Assembly: GCA_001275005.1 (NCBI GenBank) | Contig: JWZX01000010.1 | Coordinates: forward strand, 1 to 16,726 | DNA length: 16,726 nucleotides | Direction: 5' to 3' | DNA from: Chrysochromulina tobinii | Taxonomy: Eukaryota > Haptophyta > Prymnesiales > Chrysochromulinaceae | Shown here: piece after piece, positions 1 to 8,173 of the stretch | How positions within the stretch are numbered: position 1 is the stretch's first letter | Layout of the letters: every line of letters starts with the position of its first letter | Made by a program: the position numbers and the translations under genes | The notes under the pieces: generated by a model | Seen by the model: only the letters and a program-made list of their open reading frames with translations | What the model was told of the DNA's origin: nothing | The model's database searches: none

Positions 1-118
1 CCGTGAAGCAGTAGTCCGGAACAGCACCGGGCCGCGAGCGACGGCTGCCGTCCTCGGCCAGTGCAGCGGCTAGGACCTCGGCCGGGACGGCCATGCTGAA
101 GATGCCACGCGGCTCCAT
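1..118 (-). CDS. 5' end of an unidentified gene, running off the left edge
   Basis: On the minus strand an ATG at 118-116 in a good initiation context (ggcaccATGG) opens a frame of 39 codons that stays open to the window edge. It begins MEPRGIFSMAVPAEVL and continues with an Ala/Glu-rich helix-like stretch and an Arg/Ser-rich segment. An in-frame TAG lies 27 nt upstream, so this is the first possible ATG of the frame; a second Met is at residue 9. An acceptor-like sequence (gggattacag) sits just upstream, so a 5'UTR intron is possible. Too little is visible to assign a family. The call rests only on the open frame, the start context and the same orientation as the neighbouring genes. A chance frame in GC-rich DNA is the main alternative. 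Confidence 0.4.
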   Translation of the reverse strand, partial: MEPRGIFSMAVPAEVLAAALAEDGSRRSRPGAVPDYCFT

Positions 119-498
119 GGTGCCTGTAATCCCAGCGAGAAACTAGTACCGGTAAAAAGACACCGGGGGGTAGCCGGGACACACAGTACCGGTAGTCCCT
201 GGTGTGTGGTGCCGTGTGTGGGCTGCGGGACACCCGGGGGGTGCAGGTTGTAGGAACACACACACAGATTCCGACCTTTAGGTTGGTTGCTCACCAAGTC
301 ACCCCCAGACCCACCTCAACAGAACTGCGTTGACTCACTCCTTGAAGAAAGACTGCTAATATGGATACCCCAACGCCTTTGCGCTCGACCGATTCGCGAC
401 TACCTAGATTGCCACTGGCTGTGTGGACAGGGCGTGGGCACTGACCATGTCGAGCCTCTTGTGGCGAGCACTCAGTAGAGGTGGCGCCCCTAACGCCC
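119..498. other. Intergenic region with a repeated ACCGGTA motif
   Basis: No convincing coding frame is seen in this gap. It separates the putative gene at the left edge from the 3' exons ending at 499, so it should hold the 3' end of one minus-strand gene and the promoter of the next. The 10-mer AGTACCGGTA occurs twice, at 145-154 and 185-194, exactly 40 bp apart. Short C/G tracts and a CA-repeat (about 255-266) follow. Nothing here identifies a particular regulator. Confidence 0.35.
145..194. promoter_or_regulatory. Pair of AGTACCGGTA motifs 40 bp apart
   Basis: Two exact copies of AGTACCGGTA lie just upstream (in minus-strand terms) of the ATG at 118. The core TACCGGTA is palindromic, as expected for a dimeric binding site. 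The first copy continues as TACCGGTAAAA, and that 11-mer occurs again at 10645-10655 upstream of the FIST-LON gene. A regulatory role is inference; chance recurrence cannot be excluded. Confidence 0.2.
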
Positions 499-953
499 CT
501 ATAACGCCCCGGCGTCAGCAGGAGCACTCTCATCCTCGTCCCCGTTGCTGTCCCCATCATAGACATAGTAAACGTCGACGTTGTTGTCGTCGTCTCCGCC
601 GTCGAGCGGCTGCCACTTGCGCCCCTCGTAATACGCGCTGCCATCGAGAGCGCTGCCCCGTTCCGTTAAAGTGCCGCATGCAACTGGATGCGAGAAGGCG
701 TAGTATCAGGCTCCTTGATCGCCCCGGCAGGGTATGCTTCCATCGCTCAAGGTGGTGGTGGAGCACGCGGAGCGAGTCGCGATCGAGGCCTGTAAGCCCA
801 GACAGTCTCTGCAAAGCGCTGTGGCGAACCGCTTCGGTTCATCGTCTCCTCAAGCATGCTCCCGCCGTCGCGACGTCCGCCGCCGCCGCCGCCAGCGCCC
901 TTCCATGCGAGCCATTCCCGCGCAAATCGACGGCGGGCCTCGTTTCGAGAGCA
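499..953 (-). CDS. Two probable 3' exons: hydrolase C-terminal extension or separate small gene
   Basis: Two minus-strand exons fit in phase: 953-767 (62 codons plus one base) and 683-499 (ending TAG at 501-499). They are joined by an 83-bp intron, 766-684, which starts gtgctcc and ends cgcatccag. The product runs through FAREWLAWK, a Gly run and ETVWAYRPRSRLAP. It then crosses the junction into ACGTLTERG, AYYEGRKWQPLDGG and a very acidic Asp/Asn/Glu-rich tail ending ADAGAL. If the hydrolase is spliced from its donor at 1056 (gtaacc) to 954, these exons follow its catalytic His in frame and give a protein of about 960 aa. The acceptor at 954 (gatgag) is weak. Alternatively ATG 857-855 starts an independent 91-aa protein. 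The family is unrecognised. The acidic C-terminus and phase agreement support real coding; which transcript it belongs to is unresolved. Confidence 0.45.
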
Positions 954-1002
954 CTCATCTCACGGCCTGACGGAGCGCTCACGACGGCGTCCATCGCGGC
1001 GC

Positions 1003-3927
1003 TCATGCCTGTAGATCGAGCCAGGTCCCCACATGCGCAAGGGCCGAAAGGGTTACCTGCTTCTCGGCGGAGATGAACACGTCGTGACGCGCGTATGTGA
1101 GCGACACGAGAGTGCGACTCGGTCCGATGGCATGCGCACCTGATGAAGGGAGTACTCGGCGGCAATCAATTGCAATCGATGGCAATCCAGGGTGTGGGGG
1201 AAGGACCCATTGGCAATCCAGGGTGTGGGGGAAGGACCCATTGGCAATCCAGGGTGTGGGGGAAGGACCCATTGGCAATCCAGGGTGTGGGGGAAGGACC
1301 CATTGGCATGCGCACACGCCATCGTCTGGTCGCCGTTCAGTACGTCGTCGCCTTTGCTCGTGAGCACAAGGAAGGGCTTCTTGGTGATCGCAATGCCCTC
1401 GCGGTTCACTCGGCGCAGCTTCGAGTGCACCCTGTTGATGCCGATGCAGTAGCCGACGGTGACGGGCAAATTGTACAGCGGCCGGCAGCGCGGGTCGAAA
1501 GCGTACTGCGAGTGGAGCTGTATCGCCCATGCGTTGTTGCCGCCGCCGCCGAGGATCTCGGAGGCAGCCTCCCAGACACGAAGCCGTACGAGCAGCTGGG
1601 GCAGGTACCTGGCGAGGGATGTTTGCACGGCGGCACACGGTGGTGCTCTGGGTATACTCAGGGGGCTGATGGGGCTTTAGGAGAGCACGCGTACATGAGG
1701 CCGAGCTTATTGATGACGCCGCCCACCCAGCCCCAGTCTAAAAAGGGCGAGTTGAAGATGAAACCGCTGAAGTCGGCGTCGCCGTGCACCATCAGGTAGT
1801 CGAGGAGAACCTGCCCGCACACAGCGACACCCAATTGAAATCAGTGGCCGTCAGCTCCCATCAGCGGCGATCAGTCTCAATCAACGACAATCAGCGGCGA
1901 TGAACGGCAATCACTTCATTCATGACACTCACCGTCGCTCCTGTCGAGTGGCCGTAGCCGAGGATCTCCGTCGCGCCGTGATTCCGTAGCAGTAGGATCG
2001 CCTGCCGGATGTCCTCGTGGTACTCTCCAAAGTCCCCATCCGAGTGCGAGTTGTGCATGGGGTTGCCGAAGAGGTGCAGCCGCCGGCAGACGCCCATACG
2101 GCGGTAGCTCAGCACGTACACAGTCCAGCCGTGTGCATCGAACATGTCGGACACATGCGGATGATAGAAGGCTTCGTTGCGTCCTGGGAGCCAAAGCACT
2201 GCACGTCGGATGGGATAGCCAGGTGGCAGCGGTGCTGCTGGCGGCGACCCTAGCGACGGCGCTGCTGGTGGCGACCCTGGCGGCGCTGAGACACGCGCGG
2301 CGGTCGTGGCCGGTGGGGCAGCGTTCTCTCGGATCACGTCGAAGGACACATCCTTTCTCTCCTCATCATTTGCAGCGGCGGCGGTGGTATCAGGCGCTGC
2401 GGCCTCGTCGCCATCGGTGTCGGGTCCGGTCCCGGTGTCGATGGCCCCGGTACCAGTGCCCTCGCCGGATCCCGTCACCGCGACACCTTCCATCCCACTG
2501 ACCACGTCACCGCCATCGGCTCCGCTTAATAGATCGGTCTCGGGGCGTATCCACGAGAGCACTGCATGGCGTCCGTCGCATCCGCTGAGCACGTGGTGAT
2601 GCATCGGGGGCAGCTCAGCCTCGGTCACATGCCGAGCCTCGTGCGCACTAACACGCACGCGCAGCAGAACTTCGCCGCCACAGTCCAGTACCACACGCAC
2701 CTCTTGCCACGCGCCTCCCGCCTTCGGTAGTGGGAAGACGTCGGCGCAGTCGAGTGTTGCACTGCGTGTACCACCATCGCTGGGACCACCGCAGCGCACG
2801 GCACCGGTCAGAGGGGCTAGATCCGCGGCAGGTGGATCCACTGCGACGGTGGCTGGAGCGGTGGCTGGAGCGGTGGCAGCAGGAGCGGTGGAGGCTCGTT
2901 CGATGAGGCGCTCGATGATGCATACAACGAGACGCGCGGGCGCCCTCAGCCAGCTAGCCAGCTGTGCGAACAACGAGAGCAGCAGCGCATGCGGCCGGAG
3001 AACTCGATAATGGTACAGACCAGACCAGAGCCTACTCGACCCGAGGACCGAGACACGATAGGCGGTCGTGCCGGAGCGTTTGTAGACGAGCATGCCCTGC
3101 TCATCCCACACCGGGCTCGACGGATGTATGTATGGGGCTCGCTGTAGGAATTCGAACGCCCCGATCGGGCACTCGGCGCTCGAGCCAGTGTCTTCGCCTA
3201 CGGCGGTCACGAGGACGAACGGCTCAAAGGGCCACCAGCTGGGCCGGTGCGGCAGGCCGGTGCCGTCGACGAGCCACACGTGCAGCCGATCAAACGGCAT
3301 CTCGTCGGATGGGAGCCTCGCCGGATCGAGCAGCTCGTCGTGGAGCGCGGCGTCGCCGAACGCGGTGCGCTTGTCACCGTTTGCGCTGTTCACACTCTCC
3401 CTGTTGACTTCCACGCTGTCCGTCCAGAGCCCATCCAGAGCGGGTGTTGCACGGTGAGGCACAAATGGGCCACGTTGTTCGCGCCGGCTGCCATCGATGA
3501 AGAATTTCGACGCGTGCGCCTGCAGCCGCACTGAGCTGGGGCCGTCAAGGCGTGCAGCGAGGTCGTGGCCGAACTTTTGCTTTAGGCGATTGCTGGGATT
3601 GAGCAAACCCACCCGGGCCACGAGCCGCGTGCGCCGGTGCGTCAGAAATACGCCACGCGAAACTGCGACCCGCACGATGGTGACGATACGCTTGAGTCGC
3701 GAGAGGCGGCGCTGAGCTAATGGTCGCCGCTCCACCCGCTGGACTGAGGGCGTGCGCGAGTGGATGCGGCGCTGGGCGGCGGCGAGAAGGACGGTGACGA
3801 GGACGGCCAAGATGGCGCTGACGATGCTCACAAAGGTGTTATTGGGCAGAAAGGACTCGACGAGAGAGGGCAGCGTGGGCATGAGGATGACACACGACAA
3901 GTAGGTGACCGCTTTTTCCGTCGGCAT
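1003..3927 (-). CDS. C2-like domain plus serine alpha/beta hydrolase, N-terminal membrane segment
   Basis: Model: exons 3927-1915, 1810-1689, 1608-1316 and 1139-1003, giving 854 aa; introns are 104, 80 and 176 bp. ATG 3927 is the first in frame after the upstream gene's stop. Residues about 31-51 are a strong hydrophobic segment followed by Arg-rich sequence, so an N-terminal membrane anchor is likely. Residues about 214-310 look like a C2 domain (LHVWLVDGTGLP, then SPVWDEQG), continuing after an Ala/Pro-rich insert. Residues 574-850 are an alpha/beta hydrolase of the serine aminopeptidase (S33-like) type. Its nucleophile elbow is GHSTG (Ser661), with NSPFLDW about residue 691, the likely acid Asp in KGDDVL (799/800) and the catalytic His in RHDVFIS (828). 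The triad is complete only across the introns, which supports the splice model. The substrate is unknown; a lipase or esterase acting at a membrane is inference. Intron 2 could also start at 1694. The C-terminus may instead continue to 499. Confidence 0.75.
1140..1315 (-). other. Intron 3 of the hydrolase gene, with direct repeats at its boundaries
   Basis: The frame requires a phase-1 intron here, between GDQTMA and HAIGPSRTLV. The donor is gtgcgcat at 1315 and the acceptor is cttcatcag ending at 1140. The first 12 intron bases (1315-1304) and the first 12 bases of the next exon (1139-1128) are identical, GTGCGCATGCCA. Between them lies a tandem array. Exact repeats at both ends look like a target-site duplication or a segmental duplication that created the intron. 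Confidence 0.65.
1181..1304. repeat. 31-bp tandem repeat, four identical copies
   Basis: Four back-to-back identical copies of a 31-bp unit begin at 1181, 1212, 1243 and 1274. Each starts GGCAATCCAGGGTGTGGGGG and ends AAGGACCCATT. A fragment (GGCA) follows the last copy. Two degenerate 10-mers (1161-1180) precede the array and share the GGCAATC core. The array lies wholly inside an intron of the hydrolase gene. Identical copies imply recent expansion or homogenisation. Confidence 0.95.
1860..1919. repeat. 10-bp periodic repeat in hydrolase intron 1
   Basis: Six consecutive 10-mers begin ATCA or ATGA at 1860, 1870, 1880, 1890, 1900 and 1910, for example ATCAGCGGCG twice. They share the GGCAATCA-like core seen in front of the 31-bp array in intron 3. 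They cover the donor half of intron 1 (1914-1811) and run up to the splice site. Confidence 0.7.
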
Positions 3928-4027
3928 CCGTCCGAATTTCCTTGCAGGTAGGACGGCAATTGACGGAACCCGGGACGCCTTTTCTTGAAATTCATACAAA
4001 CTCGTTTTTGGTATTCTCGGAATCCTC
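3928..4027. other. 100-bp spacer between the DUF229 and hydrolase genes
   Basis: This short gap holds the 3' end of the DUF229-type gene and the 5' leader of the hydrolase gene, both minus strand. An out-of-frame ATG near 3992 (minus strand) opens a short frame overlapping the hydrolase start, a possible upstream ORF. No other feature is seen. Confidence 0.4.
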
Positions 4028-4998
4028 TCAGCACGTGCCACAATCCTCCGTCTTGATGCCAGCGCTCGCGCACGCGCGGTTGGCGGGCACGAGCTCGAGC
4101 AGGCTGCGCGGCGCGACACGGCTCGTCGTGCCCGACCAGTCCGGCAGCTTAGGCGGTGCGGGGAACGAGACCAGATGGAGCAGCGTCGCATGCACGTCAA
4201 AGGGTGACACGAGCCTGCGCTGGTTGGCGCACAGGGCCGCCTCGACGGCCGGGTATGCTCCGAGCACGCGGCGAGGGAAGAGGGCATAGAAGAGAGGGAG
4301 CGCGTGCTCGCGAGCGCCCGCCTTCGCGCCGTCGTAATACTTGCCGTAATGGATGCCGTGGTCGGAGATAAGGAGGATGACCAAGCGCTCGCCGTGCGCG
4401 GCACGCAGATGAAGCAGGTGCGCCGCCAGGTCCGCATCCAGCAGGCTCATAGCCCGGAACGTGGGCTCATGTCCCTCGAGGTAGACTGACCAAGACAGGC
4501 GCGGCAGCGGTGCGTATGCTCTGAGAAAGTCGCGCTCGTACTTCATGAGCGCGGCGTGAGCGGGCCGGCCGCCCAAGCAGCGGCTCATCGGGCGGAAGTA
4601 GAGCTTATCCACGTCATAGTCGACATGGCACCACGGCTCCATGAGATGATGGTCCACAGGCGGGTGCAGTGTGTCGAATGGATACACCTCCTCCATGACG
4701 CCCCAGTCACACATATTGGTCCCAAAATACGTCGCGTAGCCCGCCGCCGCGTACGCGTCGAAGACCCACTTGTCGCACTTGTTGTGCCGGTCGGCGCGCA
4801 CGCCGTCATCGAATCCAGGCACAATGCACTCAAGACTCTTGCCGCCGTGGTCTCTTTCCCACTGGAGGGAGGTATACCCTGAGAGCATTGGAAGCTGGTT
4901 GCGAGGTGAGTTCGAGCCGACCACGGTGAAGAGCTCAAAGCGGAAGCTGCGCCAGCCGCCGCCATCTCTCGTGTCTGCCGCGTCGCTGCCGCTGCCGC

Positions 4999-5029
<31 letters not shown>

Positions 5030-8029
5030 GCCCCGTCGACGCCTCCTGCGGCGCCAGCGACGACGTGGCGCGGGCGTTTCAGTAACGCCGCTGGTGGCGG
5101 CGGGCTCGGCGGTGCTGGGATGCGCCCAGCTGGCAAGAAGCGCATGTGTGATGGGCATACCACGCTCGAAACGGGCGGCAGCGATGGAATCGAGCATGAG
5201 GAGCATCACATTTAGACCGCGCAGGCTGTCGTCGCCACCGCCGCGGCTGCCGCCGCCGCCGCTGCTGGTGCTGCTGCCGCCGCCACTGCTGTCACCGTCG
5301 TCGCTGATGGCCGCCGCTGCGCTCCCGCTCCGGCGGCCTCCTCCCCCACCTCCCCCCCCTCCTCCACCCCCGCCGGGTGGACTCGCGCTCGTGTCGTTGG
5401 CGTGGTGGCGCAGCCACTGCCTTCGTTGGCGTCGCAGCTTCGTGTACAGAGGCCAGCGGCGGCGTGCCTCGACTGCCACGTCAAGCACCCAGCCGTGCGA
5501 GGCGGCCGGACACTGCCGGCGTATCGCAGCGCTGTTGCTCGGCTTGCGCTCCCGCCCGAGGCGTTCGCAAGCGCTCGTGAGTGCCTCGGGGTGGCGGCAG
5601 TAGCCGGTCACGTGCTCGGTACCGTTGGGCATCAGGGCGGGGCCCGTGTACTGGTACAGCTTCGGATGCAGACCGATCTGGTATAGCGGGAGACGCTCGG
5701 GAGGGCAGTCGAGGTGCAACCAGCCGCGCTGCAACGTCGCAAACGTCGGTGCGTCACATGCGAACAGGTCCGCCTCGCTCGCCACAGCTTTGAGAAGCGC
5801 CTCGTCGGCGGCGGGGGGGCGCGAGTGGCAGATCCTTGGTAGGGTACCGAGTGAGGGGGCGCCGTCGTGGGCGCTGCATTGAGCCGCCGCCACACTCCAT
5901 GCCGTGCCCACGCCACCGCTGCCACCCTCGCTGCCGCCAGCGGCCGCTACCACCCCTTCGGCTGCACGCGTGCGCACACGTCGCAAGTGACATTTGAGCT
6001 GAGCGCTGGCGGCATCGGCTGCAGCACTGTCCCATGGTGGGCCATGCATGGCCGCTGGGACGCTGGCGACGAGCGCGCTGCCGGGAGCTGTGCGGAAGGG
6101 CATGGCTACGGCAGCCTCCCCATCTGCTGCCTCTCTGCCCTCCTCCTCGAGTTCCGCCGCCGCCGCCGTTGCCGGGACGGACGGCGCTGTGAGGGGACAA
6201 AGTGAAGGAGCGCCGAGAGCATCGGCGCACGTGCGGTCCATGGGCAGAGGTTGCAGCAAGGAGCATCCGCCGATGGCACGGACGCGCAGCCGGCCCGCAG
6301 CAGCAGCGCCACCGGCGGAGACACTGGCGGCGGCGGCGGCGGCGCGGCCAGCGCCGCAAGTTGCGGGTAGGGTAGCGTTAGGCAGCCGTGAGACGAGAGG
6401 CAGCACCGGTAGCTGCAGCAGTGTAGCATGGAGGTCGTATGTTGATGTGAAGGCAGCCGCACCGTTGCTTCGAAGTGCCGAGCCCGCGGCCCCAAATGCG
6501 GCCGCAGTGGCCGCATCAACCGCGATCCGGTCGCTTTCCAATCCGTCCGCCGCCGACGACGTCCCATCATACCATTCACACTCGAGGTGACCTTCGCCAA
6601 AGGAGCCACGTCGCACGCCCGGCGAGGAGCAGTTACGCGCCACGTAGCACCACGGAGTCTGCTTCGGACCCTCCCAATTATGGCATCTCGCGCCGTAGCC
6701 GTGCACATTTCTGTAGCCGCTGCACGGGCAGGCAGCCGGCGCTCGCCAACGCGGCGTTCGGTCGAGCGCAGAGCGCGCGCCGGTTGCGGTGGCGGCGGTG
6801 GCGGCGGCGGCGGCGTTGGCAGTCGCCGATGCAAGGGTGACGTTTGGGATTGGCCACAGAATGCGGACAAGGGGAGAAGAGGCGGAGGCGGAGGCGGAGG
6901 CGGAGGCGGAGGCGGAGGAGGAGGCGGAGGCGGCGGGCGGAGGCGACGGCACGTCTGCGAGCAGAAGAAGCGCCGTGTGCGGCGCCGTCGTGAGCACCAC
7001 GTCCACAAAGTTGGCGAGCGCGGCGTCGAGACGCGTGGCGTCCGGAGAGCCTGGCAGCACGATGAGCGCGAGCTTGGGCAGCCCGCGATAGAGCGTCTGG
7101 CCTAGGAACGCTGCCATGTACTCCAGGAGAGTCTTCACTCCACTGCCGCGAACGCCGCCGCTGCCGCGAACGCCGCCGCTGCCATCGGAGGCACCCTCGC
7201 AGCGAACGGTTGCATTGCGAGGGTTCCGCCACCCATGCCCATCGGCTCCTCGCCTCGCCTCGCCATCTGCCACCCGCTGCAGCGCGACCGCGAGCTGCTC
7301 GTCCAGGCTGCATGCCGGCTCCAAGAGCGAATGGTCAGTCGGCGGATCGCCCTCAAGCGCGTGGCCGGTGGCGCGGCTGGCGCCGCTGACGCAGCGCGCC
7401 TCGCCAAAGGCGCGCACGTAGCCCCAGCGCTCGTACGCCCTCCATAACGAGCGCTTGGCCGCCCAAGCAGGCAATGGACGCTGGGTGGTGCCGTAGATGA
7501 GTGCTTGGAGTGTGGACTCTCCGCTGGCGCTCGCGGGCACGTGGCGCGAGTACGTGGCACTCGTGAAGCGGCCGCTCTGGCGAAATCGTGCCATTGTGCG
7601 CGTGGTAAGAGGTAGGCTGGAGCGCGTCAGGGGCAGGCCACGGAGCACGAGGATCACGACGTGCTGGCTGCTGGTGGCGCCGCTTGAGCTGGTGCGCTGG
7701 CGGCGCGCTCGCTCACGCACGTCCTCGCGCTCGACGGGCGCGGCGACAACCTGCTCGATGCGTCCCCGATGCCACACGTCGCAGTACGCATGGATGTACT
7801 CGGGCCATTTCGCGTGCTCCGCCTTTGGAAGCGGCAGCCCGGGCCGCCAGAGCTGGACCTCCCGGTGCCGCCAGCCGAGCGTGTACCGTGGGTGGCAGCG
7901 CTCGAGGCCGGGCGTGTTGCAGTCTGCGTCTGAGCGAAGGTCCACCTCCCACGAGGAGCCACATTGCAGGCTGAAGTGCGGGAGTGGTGTCGCGAAGGCT
8001 GGCACCGCATCGCACAGTTCCGAAGGCAT
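4028..8029 (-). CDS. DUF229-type protein with two alkaline-phosphatase-superfamily halves and a kringle-like insert
   Basis: A single 1333-aa open frame. The C-terminal half (about 735-1333) is a typical DUF229/sulfatase-like domain: VMLLMLDSIAAARF (941-954) with the metal-binding Asp, a Ser/Asn-rich nucleophile region near 1036-1050, LLISDHGIHYG (1219-1229), EHALPLF, SPFDVHATLLHL and a Cys-containing tail. The N-terminal half (about 23-600) repeats the layout in degenerate form: VVILVLRGLP has Arg where Asp is expected, LLLLADVP stands where SDHG is expected, but YDLHATLLQL (531-540) is kept. Between these lies a Cys-rich kringle/FN2-like module (434-487) with YGARCHNWEG and PWCY. Gly, Arg and Ala/Ser runs separate the parts. 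The family is related to secreted or membrane glycan-modifying hydrolases; the substrate here is unknown. No signal peptide is obvious after ATG 8029, so a short upstream exon may be missing. A 45-bp in-frame segment near the start (gtgcg...ttcag) could be an intron. Confidence 0.8.
5003..5032. repeat. (GCC)10 trinucleotide tract coding poly-Gly
   Basis: Ten perfect GCC units lie inside the DUF229-type gene and encode a Gly run (residues about 1000-1009) next to an Arg-rich stretch. The tract separates the first metal-binding motif from the nucleophile region. It is likely length-variable. Confidence 0.9.
6881..6939. repeat. GGCGGA hexanucleotide repeat coding Ala-Ser
   Basis: About nine near-perfect GGCGGA units, with one interruption, lie in the first half of the DUF229-type gene. 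On the coding (minus) strand they encode alternating Ala and Ser just before the kringle-like module. Long plus-strand frames across this tract are poly-Gly shadows. Confidence 0.9.
7138..7185. repeat. 18-bp repeat coding GSGGVR
   Basis: An 18-bp unit (ccgctgccgcgaacgccg) repeats about two and a half times and encodes GSGGVRGSGGVRGSGV in the DUF229-type protein (residues about 283-298). It probably forms a flexible linker just before the LLEYMAAFLG segment of the first half-domain. Confidence 0.75.
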
Positions 8030-8173
8030 AGAACCACGTGTTCAACACGACGCGTTTCGTTAACAATTTCAGGACCATCGGGTTCGTTCCGGCAACGCGG
8101 ATACGCTCAGTATGACGCGTCGAATAATGAATTGGGTTTCCTCCTCACAGCACTAGTACGTATGAACCCTACG
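8030..8173. other. Spacer upstream of the DUF229-type gene
   Basis: This 144-bp gap holds the 5' leader of the DUF229-type gene and the 3' end of the next gene. On the minus strand an ATG at 8078 opens a different frame (MVLKLLTKRVVLNTWFYAFG) that runs into the gene out of frame. I found no splice combination that joins it in frame, so it is not included in the model. Confidence 0.35.

Noticed and set aside
423-1076. 217-aa plus-strand frame at the left side
   Set aside because: It is Arg/Cys-rich, without recognisable domains, and lies opposite the minus-strand exons at 499-953, whose phases and acidic C-terminus fit better.
1181-1304. CRISPR-like array
   Set aside because: The repeats are contiguous with no spacers and lie in an intron of a eukaryotic gene.
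1097-1363. Plus-strand frames through the 31-bp array (repeating GNPGCGGRTHWQS-type peptide)
   Set aside because: The repeat peptide is only a translation of the intronic tandem repeat, and all frames across it are open by periodicity.
4770-5603. 277-aa plus-strand frame opposite the DUF229-type gene
   Set aside because: Leu/Pro/Arg-rich shadow of GCC tracts; the minus strand carries conserved DUF229 motifs through this region.
6106-7008. 300-aa minus-strand frame with a Pro run
   Set aside because: It overlaps the DUF229-type gene on the same strand in another frame and its Pro run is the GGCGGA hexamer read out of frame.
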